This document shows positions 22,263 through 31,647 of a stretch of 64,000 nucleotides of DNA, in pieces. How positions within the stretch are numbered: the first letter of the stretch is position 1; each line of letters starts with the position of its first letter. This DNA comes from Mycobacterium sp. KBS0706 (GTDB lineage Bacteria; Pseudomonadota; Alphaproteobacteria; DSM-16000; Inquilinaceae), in the NCBI RefSeq assembly GCF_005938675.2, contig NZ_VCCH02000039.1, positions 1 to 64,000 on the forward strand, written 5' to 3'. The notes beneath the pieces were generated by a model that worked only from the letters and a program-made list of their open reading frames with translations, had not been told where the DNA came from and did not search any database. The position numbers and the translations under genes were made by a program.

Positions 22263-22604
22263 TCAGCCGCCGAGATACTTGGCCAGGACGACGGCGTTGT
22301 TCTGGCGCTCCTCGCGGCTGGCGTAGAGCAGCGTGACCCAGCCGTCCTTGCTCTTCTGCCGCAGGAAGGCCACCGCGTTCGGGTGGGAATCCAGCTCGGC
22401 ATGGTAGCGGCGACAGAATTCCGGCCATTTCTCCGGCCCCTGATGCACCCATTGGCGCAACTCGTCGCTCGGCGCTACGGTCTTCAGCCAGAGGTCGAGT
22501 GCCGCCTGCTCCTTGGTCAGGCCGCGCGGCCACAGCCGGTCGACCAGGATGCGGTAGCCGTCGCCCTCCTCGGGCGGGTCATAGACGCGCTTCACCCGGA
22601 TCAT
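22263..22604 (-). CDS. DUF488 family protein
   Basis: A 113-residue protein beginning IRVKRVYDPPE, then ILVDRLWPRGLTKEQA, WLKTVAPSDELRQWV and TLLYASREERQNNAVVL, all hallmarks of the small DUF488 (YeaO-like) family. Members have a conserved fold but no established activity. Translation is coupled to the upstream 59-residue protein by a 4-bp overlap (22601-22604). Confidence 0.85.
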   Translation of the reverse strand: MIRVKRVYDPPEEGDGYRILVDRLWPRGLTKEQAALDLWLKTVAPSDELRQWVHQGPEKWPEFCRRYHAELDSHPNAVAFLRQKSKDGWVTLLYASREERQNNAVVLAKYLGG

Positions 22605-22780
22605 GAGCCGGCCTCGTCGCTCTTCCGAGCCTTCGGCGCGGGCTTGGCCTTCGGCGTCGGGTCCAGCCCGGAATAGGCCGGATCGATCTCGTGCAGGTAA
22701 CAGGGCGGGGAACTACATTCCCCGATCTCGTCTTCGGCCGGACCATCCTTCGGTCGGGCCGGGGCATGGCGGCTCGCCAT
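22601..22780 (-). CDS. Small conserved-looking protein coupled to DUF488
   Basis: A 59-residue hydrophilic protein with the distinctive core ECSSPPCYLHEIDPAYSGL, then a Lys/Pro/Ala-rich tail (KAKPAPKARKSDE). I choose the ATG at 22780 because GAGGAAA lies about 8 nt upstream; a longer frame up to 22876 is possible. The stop overlaps the DUF488 start by 4 bp, which supports it being translated. The two cysteines and histidine could bind a metal. No function is known to me. Confidence 0.6.
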   Translation of the reverse strand: MASRHAPARPKDGPAEDEIGECSSPPCYLHEIDPAYSGLDPTPKAKPAPKARKSDEAGS

Positions 22781-22905
22781 CTCGTCGTTTCCTCGCTCTG
22801 CAGCGACGGTCTGCGCCGTCGCCTTTGCTTGAATCTTCCGCATTCCGGGGTTCGACATCAAGACTTCGTGGCTCAACGCCGCCTTGCAGGATAGGAAGGG
22901 CGGCC

Positions 22906-23556
22906 ATGGACGACATCGATGCCTTCATCCGCGCCAACACGGCGCCGACCCGACCGCCGCTGCTGCCCGAGCTGGTGCTGCATCTCGCCACCGAGGTGAC
23001 GCCGCTGTGGCAGGCAACGGAGGAGACGCTGCGCCGCACCGGCCTGCCGCCGCCCTACTGGGCCTTCGCCTGGGTCGGCGGCCAGGCCGTGGCGCGGTAC
23101 ATCCTGGACCATCCGGGCAGCGTCGTCGGGAAGCGGGTGTTCGACTTCGCCTCGGGCTCCGGCATCGTCGCCCTGGCCGCGTCCAGGGCCGGCGCGGCCG
23201 CGGTGACCGCGGCGGAAATCGACCCGATCGCGGTGGCGGCGATCCGGCTGAACGCGGCGGCCAATGGCTGCGCGGTCGAGGTCGACGGCGGCGACCGGAT
23301 CGGCGACGCGCTGGCCGGCATCGACATCGTCTGCGCCGGCGACGTCTGCTACGAAAAGCCGATGTCGGACCGGGTCCTGCCCTGGCTGCGCGCCCTGGCC
23401 GGGGCCGGCAAGGCCGTGCTGCTGGGCGACCCCGGCCGCGCCTACCGGCCACAGGACGGGCTGGAGGAGATCGCCCGCCACCAGGTGCCGACCAGCGTCG
23501 AGATCGAGGACCGCGCCGTGCGCGAGGCCGTGGTGTGGCGAGTGCTGCCGCGATAG
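22906..23556 (+). CDS. Protein-lysine methyltransferase, ETFB (METTL20) type
   Basis: A 216-residue SAM-dependent methyltransferase. PPYWAFAWVGGQAVARYILD, VFDFASGSGIVALAA (SAM-binding loop), EIDPIAVAAIRLNA, GDVCYEKPMSDRVLPWL and LLGDPGRAY follow the order seen in human METTL20/ETFBKMT and its alphaproteobacterial homologues, which trimethylate lysines of the electron-transfer flavoprotein beta subunit. The ATG at 22906 is preceded by GGAAGGG. The ETF genes are not in the window. Older annotations would call it a PrmA-like or nicotinamide N-methyltransferase-like protein. Confidence 0.82.
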   Translation: MDDIDAFIRANTAPTRPPLLPELVLHLATEVTPLWQATEETLRRTGLPPPYWAFAWVGGQAVARYILDHPGSVVGKRVFDFASGSGIVALAASRAGAAAVTAAEIDPIAVAAIRLNAAANGCAVEVDGGDRIGDALAGIDIVCAGDVCYEKPMSDRVLPWLRALAGAGKAVLLGDPGRAYRPQDGLEEIARHQVPTSVEIEDRAVREAVVWRVLPR

Positions 23557-23560
23557 ACCA

Positions 23561-23590
23561 AGGTTGGGTTCGCGCGAGCGAACCCAACCT
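23561..23590. terminator. Perfect hairpin between convergent genes
   Basis: A 13-bp perfect stem (23561-23573 with 23578-23590) closes a 4-nt loop and exactly fills the gap between the methyltransferase stop and the L,D-transpeptidase stop. Neither side has a T-run, so termination efficiency is doubtful, but it may serve both genes or protect transcript ends. Confidence 0.5.
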
Positions 23591-24756
23591 CAATTGGTGG
23601 TCGGCGCCGCCGGCGCAGTGGTCGCCGGAGCAGCCGCCGGCGGCGGCGTGACCGCGGGAGCGGCTGGAGCCGCCGGCGTCGTGGTGGCCGGGGCGGCCGG
23701 AACAGCCGGAGCGGCAGGCTCGGTCACGGCCGGAGCCGCGGGAACTGCGGGGGCCGCCGGCGCAGCGGGAGCGGCCGGCGCGGCCGGAGCCGCGGGCTCG
23801 GTCCCGGGCGCCGGCGGCATCGTGGTCACGCCCGGCGTCACCGACGGCGGCACGGTGGTCTCGCCGCCCGGCGCTGCGGGCACCGTCTGGCCCGGCGCGG
23901 TCTGGCCCGGGATGATCTCGGCCGGAGGCTGGGCCGGCGGCGCGGCCGCCTTCTTCGCCGCCGCCGCGCGGCGGCCGGCGGACCGGGCCAGATAGGCCTG
24001 CCGCGCCGCATCCTTGTCGGCGTAGACGTCCGGATGGTCCACCGGCTGGCCGAACTCGTCCGGGAAGCGGGTGTAGTAGCCGATATAGACCGGAATCTCC
24101 TCCGGCAGGCGCTCGCTGTACATGCGGCCGGTGCGGATCTTGCGGTCGATCTCGTCGACGCTGACGCCGTCGGCCCAGGCCGCCAGCTCACGGACCTGCT
24201 GGACCCGGACGCAGCCATGGCTCAACGCCCGCTTGTCGCGGCCGAAATAGCTCTTCTGCGGCGTGTCGTGCAGATAGATCGACTGGTCGTTGTCGAGCTC
24301 GAGCTTGATCCGGCCGAGCGGGCTGCGCGGCCCCGACGGGATGTACTCGCTGGCCTCGTTGCGGACGATCGACGGCGTCGGCGTCCAGTCCGGGTTGTAC
24401 TTGATCGCGTACATGTTCGACATCAGCTCGGGCGTCGAGGTCCCCGCGGCCCCGACCACGACCTTGCTGCGGATCACCGGCGCGCCGTCCTGGAAGGCGA
24501 TCAGCTCATAGGACGGGATATTCACCAGGATGAACTTGCCGCGCGCCGGGATGGCGACGTTGACGCCGGCGTCGCGCATCGCCTGGACGAAGGGGGACAA
24601 AGCCGGGGCCGCAGGCTGCTCCGGCGCCGACAGGCTGGCGGTCTGCTGCGTCCCGGCCGGCACGCAGGCGGCAAGCACCAGGATCGAGGCGACCGCCAGG
24701 GCGGCGCGGGCGATCGGCCCGCGGTGGAACGGTGCGCTCTTGTGGCTGGCGGTCAT
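23590..24756 (-). CDS. L,D-transpeptidase (YkuD) lipoprotein with Ala/Pro-rich tail
   Basis: A 388-residue envelope enzyme that cross-links peptidoglycan or ties proteins to it. A signal sequence ends in the lipobox LAAC (C31). The YkuD domain follows, with H163 (YLHDTP) and the SHGCVRV motif (H180, nucleophile C182). After about residue 265 comes a low-complexity tail of over 110 residues built of APA/AAP units, likely a flexible spacer across the periplasm or wall. The ATG at 24756 has GGAAGGG upstream; the longer frame from 24816 lacks a good site. Confidence 0.9.
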   Translation of the reverse strand: MTASHKSAPFHRGPIARAALAVASILVLAACVPAGTQQTASLSAPEQPAAPALSPFVQAMRDAGVNVAIPARGKFILVNIPSYELIAFQDGAPVIRSKVVVGAAGTSTPELMSNMYAIKYNPDWTPTPSIVRNEASEYIPSGPRSPLGRIKLELDNDQSIYLHDTPQKSYFGRDKRALSHGCVRVQQVRELAAWADGVSVDEIDRKIRTGRMYSERLPEEIPVYIGYYTRFPDEFGQPVDHPDVYADKDAARQAYLARSAGRRAAAAKKAAAPPAQPPAEIIPGQTAPGQTVPAAPGGETTVPPSVTPGVTTMPPAPGTEPAAPAAPAAPAAPAAPAVPAAPAVTEPAAPAVPAAPATTTPAAPAAPAVTPPPAAAPATTAPAAPTTN

Positions 24757-24893
24757 CACGATTTTCCCTTCCGTCGCGGACGGCCGGGCGGTCGAACCCG
24801 GGGCCGTTGCACTCATTTAGTTGCCGGTACTCGGCCCGGCAATCGAAAGACTGCAGTGGCCCCACGAGGTCTTGCATCGCCGGTCGATATGGC

Positions 24894-24922
24894 AAAAAAG
24901 GGGCGCTCCGAAGAGCGCCCCT
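24894..24922 (-). terminator. Intrinsic terminator of groEL
   Basis: Read on the minus strand, a 10-bp perfect stem (24913-24922 with 24899-24908) closes a C(UUCG)G tetraloop and is followed by a run of six T (24894-24899). It lies 36 bp past the groEL stop. Confidence 0.93.
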
Positions 24923-24957
24923 CCACAATTCGACTTTTGAACAATCTGATCCGCAGA

Positions 24958-26610
<1,653 letters not shown>

Positions 26611-26658
26611 CTTTTATTCCTTTATGTGTCGGTGTTCCGGTGAAGGCGACGGGGCGGA

Positions 26659-26970
26659 TCAGGCCGCCTTGGCCGACTTCTTCACGGTGATGATGCCGAG
26701 GATGTCGCTCTCCTTCATGATCAGGAGATCCTGACCGTCGAGCTTGACCTCGGTGCCGGACCACTTGCCGAACAGAATGCGGTCACCGGCCTTGACGTCC
26801 AGCGGCTGCAGCTTGCCGGCCTCGTCGCGGATGCCGGCGCCGACCGAGATGACCTCGCCCTCCTGGGGCTTTTCCTTGGCGGTGTCCGGGATGATGATCC
26901 CGCCCGCGGTCTTCTCGTTCTGTTCGATGCGGCGCACCAGCACACGGTCGTGCAGGGGACGGAATTGCAT
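26659..26970 (-). CDS. groS: Co-chaperonin GroES
   Basis: The 103-residue heptameric lid of GroEL. MQFRPLHDRVLVRRIEQ is the conserved start; the mobile loop (EKTAGGIIIPDTAKEKPQ) and the C-terminal ESDILGII are present. The ATG at 26970 is chosen from family alignment; the longer frame runs back into the CIRCE element. First gene of groES-groEL, 60 bp downstream of the CIRCE operator. Confidence 0.97.
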   Translation of the reverse strand: MQFRPLHDRVLVRRIEQNEKTAGGIIIPDTAKEKPQEGEVISVGAGIRDEAGKLQPLDVKAGDRILFGKWSGTEVKLDGQDLLIMKESDILGIITVKKSAKAA

Positions 26971-27029
26971 CGTTTGCTCTCCCACTCTCTCGTTCAGAGA
27001 TTTGCGTTCAGGCCTGTCCCGGCCGGTCG

Positions 27030-27056
27030 TTAGCACTCTCGGCCGATGAGTGCTAC
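27030..27056. promoter_or_regulatory. CIRCE element (HrcA operator)
   Basis: TTAGCACTC, nine bases, then GAGTGCTAC: a near-perfect match to the CIRCE consensus TTAGCACTC-N9-GAGTGCTAA, with one mismatch at the last base. It sits 60 bp upstream of groES, the canonical target of the HrcA heat-shock repressor. Confidence 0.96.
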
Positions 27057-27105
27057 GCATTTAAGGGGACGGCGGAAACGGGTCAAGGCCCATGCGCAGA
27101 TTCTC

Positions 27106-28389
27106 TCAACGAAAGACCGCGGGCAGCCAGAGCGAGAGGGCGGGAATATAGGTCACGGCCAGCAGCACCGCGATCGAGGCGCCGAAGAACGGCCAGATGG
27201 TGCGCATCGCCTCGCGGATCGTGATCTTGCCGACGGCGCAACTGACGAACAGCACCGAACCGACCGGCGGCGTGTTCAGGCCGATGCCGGCGTTGAGGAT
27301 CAGGATCACGCCGAAATGCACCGGGTCGATGCCGAAGGCCTTGACCACCGGCAGCAGGACGGGCGTGCAGATGATGATCATCGGCGCCATGTCCATGAAG
27401 GTGCCGAGGATCAGCAGCGCCACATTGATCAGCAGCAGCACCGTCAGCGGGTCGCTGGAGATGGCGTGGATCGCCTGGACCGTCGCCGTCTGCACCTGCA
27501 ACAGCGCCATCAGCCAGCCGAAGGCGCCGGCGGTGCCGATCACCAGCAGCACCATCGCAGTGGTGCGCACCGCCCCCTGCACCGCCTCGACGAAGCCGCG
27601 CCAGTCGAGCTCGCGATAGACCAGCAGCGCCACCAGGAAGGCGTAGATCACCGCGATGCAGGAGCTTTCGGTCGCGGTGAAGACGCCGGAGCGGACGCCG
27701 CCGAAAATGATGCCGATCAGCAGGATGCCCGGCAGCGCCATGACCAGGTAGCGGCCGACGGCGCGCAGGCCCGGGAAAGGATCGGACGGATAGCCGCGCC
27801 GGCGGGCGACGGCATAGGCGGTGACCATCAGGGCGGCGGCCAGCAGCAGGCCGGGAATGACGCCGGCGGTGAACAGGTCGGCGATCGAGACGTTGCCGCC
27901 CGCAGCGATCGAATAGAGGATCATGTTGTTCGACGGCGGGATCATCAGCGCGATGATCGCGGAATTGGCGGTGACGTTGACCGCATAGTCCCGGGCATAG
28001 CCCCGCGCCGCCATCTGCGGGATCATCAGCCCGCCGATCGCCGAGGCGTCGGCCACCGCCGAGCCGGAGATGCCGCCGAACAGGGTCGAGGCCACGACAT
28101 TGACCTGGCCCAGCCCGCCGCGCATATGGCCGACCAGGCTGGCGGCGAAGCGGATCAGCCGCGCCGCGATGCCGCCGCGGATCATCAGGTCGCCGGCGAA
28201 GATGAAGAACGGGATCGCCATCATGGCGAAGGCGTTCATGCCGGAATTGATCTGCTGGAACACCACCACCGGCGGCAGGCCCATATAAAGCACCGTCGCC
28301 AGTGCGGAGATGCCGAGGCAGAAGGCGATCGGCATGCCCATGAACATCAGCAGCGTGAAGCCGCCGAACAGGACCCAAAGCTCCATCAT
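27106..28389 (-). CDS. dctM: TRAP transporter large permease (DctM)
   Basis: A 427-residue inner-membrane protein with about 12 helices that couples sodium flow to solute uptake. MPIAFCLGISALATVLYMGL near the start, GLMIPQMAARGYARDYAV, IPPSNNMILYSIAAGGNVS and GIGLNTPPVGSVLF are diagnostic DctM loops. It overlaps the dctQ stop by 4 bp. The stop lies just 50 bp from the CIRCE element of groES, transcribed in the same direction, so some read-through into groES is conceivable. Confidence 0.94.
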   Translation of the reverse strand: MMELWVLFGGFTLLMFMGMPIAFCLGISALATVLYMGLPPVVVFQQINSGMNAFAMMAIPFFIFAGDLMIRGGIAARLIRFAASLVGHMRGGLGQVNVVASTLFGGISGSAVADASAIGGLMIPQMAARGYARDYAVNVTANSAIIALMIPPSNNMILYSIAAGGNVSIADLFTAGVIPGLLLAAALMVTAYAVARRRGYPSDPFPGLRAVGRYLVMALPGILLIGIIFGGVRSGVFTATESSCIAVIYAFLVALLVYRELDWRGFVEAVQGAVRTTAMVLLVIGTAGAFGWLMALLQVQTATVQAIHAISSDPLTVLLLINVALLILGTFMDMAPMIIICTPVLLPVVKAFGIDPVHFGVILILNAGIGLNTPPVGSVLFVSCAVGKITIREAMRTIWPFFGASIAVLLAVTYIPALSLWLPAVFR

Positions 28390-28910
28390 GCCAACTCCTG
28401 CACACCTTCGACCGCTGCCTCGTGCTCGACACCCGCGATCTGTTCGAACAGCCTTTCGGCGGCGAACAGCGCGATCAGCGCGCCGCCGACGATCAGCGGG
28501 ATGAAGTCGAAGCCGCCCGGCAGGTCCAGCACCGGGATGGTCGCGGTCCAGGTGCCGATCGCGAGCTCGACCGAATACCAGACCATGGCGATGCCGAAGC
28601 CGAGGATCAGCAGCAGATTCACCGCCTCCAGCACCCGGTTGAGGCCAGCCGGCAACACCTGCTGCAGCAGGTCGAGCCCGAGATGGAAGCTCTCGCGCAC
28701 CCCGACCGCGGCGCCGAGCAGGATGAACCAGCCCATCAGCTGCAGGGTCACCGGCTCGGCCCAGCTCGGCGTGTCGTTCAGGACGTAGCGGGCGAAGACC
28801 TGCCAGCCGATGGTGACGGTCATCGCCAGCATGCCGAAACCGGCCAGCCACAGGGCGCCGGCGGACAGGACGCCGAGGGTCCGGCGTGTCAGAGCCAGGA
28901 CGGAAGCCAT
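28386..28910 (-). CDS. dctQ: TRAP transporter small permease (DctQ)
   Basis: A 174-residue membrane protein with four predicted helices, the usual DctQ plan: FGMLAMTVTIGWQVFARYVLND, then VTLQLMGWFILLGAAVGVRESFHLGLD (described as residues 20-75), then two C-terminal helices. It forms the membrane unit with DctM. It lies 70 bp downstream of dctP, with a hairpin between, and is coupled to dctM. Confidence 0.92.
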   Translation of the reverse strand: MASVLALTRRTLGVLSAGALWLAGFGMLAMTVTIGWQVFARYVLNDTPSWAEPVTLQLMGWFILLGAAVGVRESFHLGLDLLQQVLPAGLNRVLEAVNLLLILGFGIAMVWYSVELAIGTWTATIPVLDLPGGFDFIPLIVGGALIALFAAERLFEQIAGVEHEAAVEGVQELA

Positions 28911-28930
28911 TCCGGCCGATCTCCCATGAC

Positions 28931-28965
28931 AAAAGGACCGGCCCCGCGCGACATGGCGGGGCCGG
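28931..28965 (-). terminator. Intra-operon hairpin between dctP and dctQ
   Basis: On the minus strand, a 10-bp GC-only stem (28956-28965 with 28938-28947) is followed within three bases by TTTT (28931-28934). It directly follows dctP and precedes dctQM. Such a site would let much more binding protein than permease be made, by partial termination or by protecting the dctP 3' end. Confidence 0.65.
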
Positions 28966-28980
28966 CCGGGTGGCGCAGCC

Positions 28981-29949
28981 TCACTGGGTCACGCGGATGC
29001 GCTCCACCAGCGACTTCATTGCGTCGGTGGTGACGAACTTGTCGTAGACCGGGCCCATCGCGGCCGAGAACGAGGCCTTGTCGACGGTGATGATCTCGGC
29101 GCCGCCGGCGCGGACCTTCTCCTCCGACTGCTTCTCGCGCGCGGTCCACAGCTCGCGCATCTTGACCACCGACTCCTTGGCCGCCTGGCGCAGCAGCGCC
29201 TGGTCGTCGGGCGACAGCCTGTCCCAGGCGATCTTCGAGATCACCAGAACCTCGGGCGTCAGCGAATGCTCGGTCAGGGTGTAGTGCTTCGCCACCTCGA
29301 AATGGCGCGAGGATTCATAGGACGGCCAGTTGTTCTCGGCGCCGTCGACCACGCCGGTCTCCAGCGACGAATAGACCTCGCCGAACGCCATCGGCGTCGG
29401 GTTGGCGCCGAAGGCCTGCATCATCGCGATCCACAGGTCGGATTGCTGGACCCGCAGCTTCAGGCCCTTCATGTCGTCGATCGACCGGATCGCCGTCTTG
29501 GTGGTGTAGAAGGACCGCGCACCGGAATCGTAGAAGGCGAGGCCGACCAGGCCGTGCGGCTCGAACGCCTTCAGGATCTCGTCGCCGATCGGGCCGTCCA
29601 CCACCTTGTGCATGTGGTCGACCGAGCGGAACAGGAAGGGCAGGCCCAGCACCTGCGTCTCCGGCACCAGGTTGTTGAACGGCGCCGTGTTCACCCGGTT
29701 CATGTCGATCACGCCGAACCGGGTCTGCTCGATCGTGTCCTTCTCGGCGCCGAGCTGGGCGTTGTTGAACACCTGGATCTTGATCCGGCCACCGGTGCGC
29801 TGGTCCATCAGCTCGCCGAGATACTTGACCGCCTCGACCGTCGGATAGCCGTCGGGATGGATGTCGGCCGAGCGCAGCGTCTGCGCCGAAGCCGGAAGGG
29901 CCGCCAGCGACAGAGCCGCCCCCAGGATCAATGCCCCAATAGATTTCAC
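28981..29949 (-). CDS. dctP: TRAP transporter substrate-binding protein (DctP)
   Basis: A 322-residue periplasmic protein with a clear signal peptide cleaved after ASA (about residue 22). It belongs to the DctP family; the conserved GLKLRVQQSDLW carries the arginine that holds a substrate carboxylate, and GVVDGAENNWPSYESSRH is the second lobe's binding signature. The latter, with a FadR-type GntR regulator next door, is common for sugar-acid and related carboxylate transporters, but the substrate cannot be fixed from sequence. First gene of dctPQM. Confidence 0.92.
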   Translation of the reverse strand: MKSIGALILGAALSLAALPASAQTLRSADIHPDGYPTVEAVKYLGELMDQRTGGRIKIQVFNNAQLGAEKDTIEQTRFGVIDMNRVNTAPFNNLVPETQVLGLPFLFRSVDHMHKVVDGPIGDEILKAFEPHGLVGLAFYDSGARSFYTTKTAIRSIDDMKGLKLRVQQSDLWIAMMQAFGANPTPMAFGEVYSSLETGVVDGAENNWPSYESSRHFEVAKHYTLTEHSLTPEVLVISKIAWDRLSPDDQALLRQAAKESVVKMRELWTAREKQSEEKVRAGGAEIITVDKASFSAAMGPVYDKFVTTDAMKSLVERIRVTQ

Positions 29950-29995
29950 GAACGCCTCCCCCTGGTTCCCGAACCTGGTATGATCAGGCCCGTCT

Positions 29996-30026
29996 CTAGT
30001 ATGGTAACCAGAAGCCTAGTATGGTA
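29996..30026. promoter_or_regulatory. Direct repeats, probable GntR-family operators
   Basis: CTAGTATGGTA occurs twice (29996-30006 and 30016-30026), 20 bp apart, about two helical turns, between divergent dctP and the GntR gene. The first copy continues into the small palindrome TGGTAACCA (30002-30010), matching the general NGGTNNACCN form of FadR-subfamily sites. A weaker relative, CTGGTATGATC, is at 29975-29985. Confidence 0.6.
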
Positions 30027-30064
30027 CTTGACCTGATGCAATATCCCTTGCGAGCTTGACCCGC

Positions 30065-30745
30065 ATGGCGCCGCTCGATCTCCTCGACCAAACCACCAGC
30101 ATCGCCCGGCTGATCGAGCTGGAGATCCGCAAGGCCATCGTCACACTGGCGATGAAACCCGGCGCGCCGCTGTCGGAGCAGGAGATCGCGGTCCGCTTCG
30201 GCGTGTCGCGGCAGCCGGTGCGAGAGGCCTTCATCGCCCTCGCCCGCTCCGGCCTGGTCGAGGTGCTGCCGCGGCGCGGCACCTTCGTGGTCAAGATCTC
30301 GGTCGAACGGATGCTGGAGGCCCGCTTCGTCCGCGAATCGTTGGAGAGCGCGGTGGTGCGGCGCGCCTGCGAGCGCTTCGACGCCCGGGTCCGCACCCGC
30401 ATCGACTTCCATCTCGAGGCCCAGGAGCTGGCGGCGGCGGCCGGCGAGCATTACGAGTTCCAGCGCGCCGACGAGGCGTTTCACGCGGCGATCGCCGAAG
30501 GGGCCGGCTGCCCGTCGGCCTGGACCGTGATCGAGGATCTGAAGGCGCATATGGACCGCGTCTGCCACCTGACACTGCCCTCGGCTTCGTCGCTGCCGGG
30601 GCTGATCACGCAGCACCGCACCATCCTGGCGGCGATCGACCGGCGCGATCCGGACGGCGCCGAGGCGGCGCTGCGGGCGCATCTGTCGGAGATCCTGCGG
30701 GCCCTGCCGACGGTGCAGCGGGAGCACCGCGACCTGTTCGCCTGA
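30065..30745 (+). CDS. GntR family regulator, FadR/FCD type
   Basis: A 226-residue regulator. The winged helix (about 18-78) contains PLSEQEIAVRFGVSRQPVREA and VEVLPRRGTFV; the C-terminal helical FCD domain holds the usual metal/ligand histidines (FHAAIAEGAG, HRTILAAIDRRD, AALRAHLSEIL). Divergent from the TRAP operon with repeated sites between, so it most probably represses dctPQM until the transported acid is present. An in-frame TTG at 30056 is an alternative start. Confidence 0.92.
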   Translation: MAPLDLLDQTTSIARLIELEIRKAIVTLAMKPGAPLSEQEIAVRFGVSRQPVREAFIALARSGLVEVLPRRGTFVVKISVERMLEARFVRESLESAVVRRACERFDARVRTRIDFHLEAQELAAAAGEHYEFQRADEAFHAAIAEGAGCPSAWTVIEDLKAHMDRVCHLTLPSASSLPGLITQHRTILAAIDRRDPDGAEAALRAHLSEILRALPTVQREHRDLFA

Positions 30746-30895
30746 GAAGGCAGACGATTTGGCAGCACTCCTGCCAGACTGCTGCTAATACATTGATTTT
30801 ATTACATATACCCTTGTCCGGATCGAAAATCCACATCACATTTCCTTCATAGACCGGCTCGTCAAAGCCGGCCTGCGGAAAGGGATGGTGACGGA

Positions 30896-31159
30896 ATGAC
30901 CGATCTGGAACGCCAGCTGCAGGGCTACCGCCTGACCACGGCGGAGATTCTCTACCACCTGCCCGATCACCCCGGGCTGCTGCAGACATTCGTGTGGCAG
31001 AAGCTGGATCTCGCCCCGCGCTTCCCGGAGCTGCACCGTTTCCTCGACTTCTGGAGCCACAACATCGAGGGCAGGCTGCATTCGGTGCGGCTCGCCTCGG
31101 CCGGCGTGATCAAGCCGGCCGATCTGCGGCTCTGCACCGCTGAGTTCCAACTGCATTGA
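30896..31159 (+). CDS. usg: Usg family protein
   Basis: An 87-residue protein matching the Usg family almost throughout: YRLTTAEILYHLPDHPGLLQ, FVWQKLDLAPRFPELHRFLDFW and EGRLHSVRLA (positions 10-63). Usg was named for its place upstream of tryptophan genes in some bacteria and was once suggested to be linked to phosphoribosylanthranilate isomerase, but its function is not established. GGAAAGGG precedes the ATG. No tryptophan gene is nearby. Confidence 0.88.
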   Translation: MTDLERQLQGYRLTTAEILYHLPDHPGLLQTFVWQKLDLAPRFPELHRFLDFWSHNIEGRLHSVRLASAGVIKPADLRLCTAEFQLH

Positions 31160-31198
31160 CCCCTCTGGCCTCGAGACCGTCTCCAGTCCCTGTCCTCG

Positions 31199-31287
31199 TC
31201 ATGGCGAGGAGGCGAAGCCGACGGTAGCCATCCAGGGGTCGGTACGAGCGGCCCTGGATGGCCACGCCCCTTCGGGGCTCGCCATGA
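31199..31287. repeat. Nested inverted repeat element, copy B
   Basis: Second copy of the element at 7871-7965. Outer arms TCATGGCGAG (31199-31208) and CTCGCCATGA (31278-31287) are perfect; inner arms GTAGCCATCCAG (31224-31235) and CTGGATGGCCAC (31254-31265) pair with one mismatch. The central loops differ between copies while the arms and the CCCCTTCGGG stretch are kept, so selection or transposition acts on the arms. Confidence 0.85.
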
Positions 31288-31647
31288 CGGGTGAATGTTT
31301 TGGACCGCTGGTACGGCTTCCTGGAGAAGGGGCAGGTCGGCGGCGGAGCCTAAATGCCCCGCCGCCGCCCGTGACCTGGAGGGGGGATCCGGTCACGGGG
31401 TCCTGCATCGCACGGCTTCGGCGGGGAGGGATTCCGCCGGGCCGCCGAGGCCCGCCGCCGGTGGGCGACCGAAGCCGCTCACGACCCAGCGCCGTTGGGG
31501 CCTCACCCCTCCTAACAACGCGGTCCCGGATCGGTTCCCGGGAAATGTCGCTCCCCGCTCGCATCGCGCGACGCCCATGCGCCGGCCGCGGATGACGCTT
31601 GCCGCCCCGTCTTGCTACCCTCCGCCACGAATGAGGGAGAGGTCAGC
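31288..31647. other. Non-coding GC-rich region with a long imperfect hairpin
   Basis: No credible gene is seen before the aminotransferase. A hairpin spans 31333-31378: CAGGT and CGGCGGCGG on the left pair with CCGCCGCCG and ACCTG on the right. The rest is GC-rich with several further self-complementary stretches. With copy B it forms an almost 490-bp gene-free block, long for this window. It may be a compound repeat island. Confidence 0.5.

Noticed and set aside
23593..23880. Tandem GC-rich repeats, possible CRISPR or minisatellite
   Set aside because: These are degenerate codon repeats for an Ala/Pro-rich tail of the L,D-transpeptidase; there are no spacers or fixed repeat length.
31199..31564. 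121-codon minus-strand open frame in the intergenic block
   Set aside because: It begins in unique sequence and ends inside the repeat arms, has no ribosome site and low-complexity composition.
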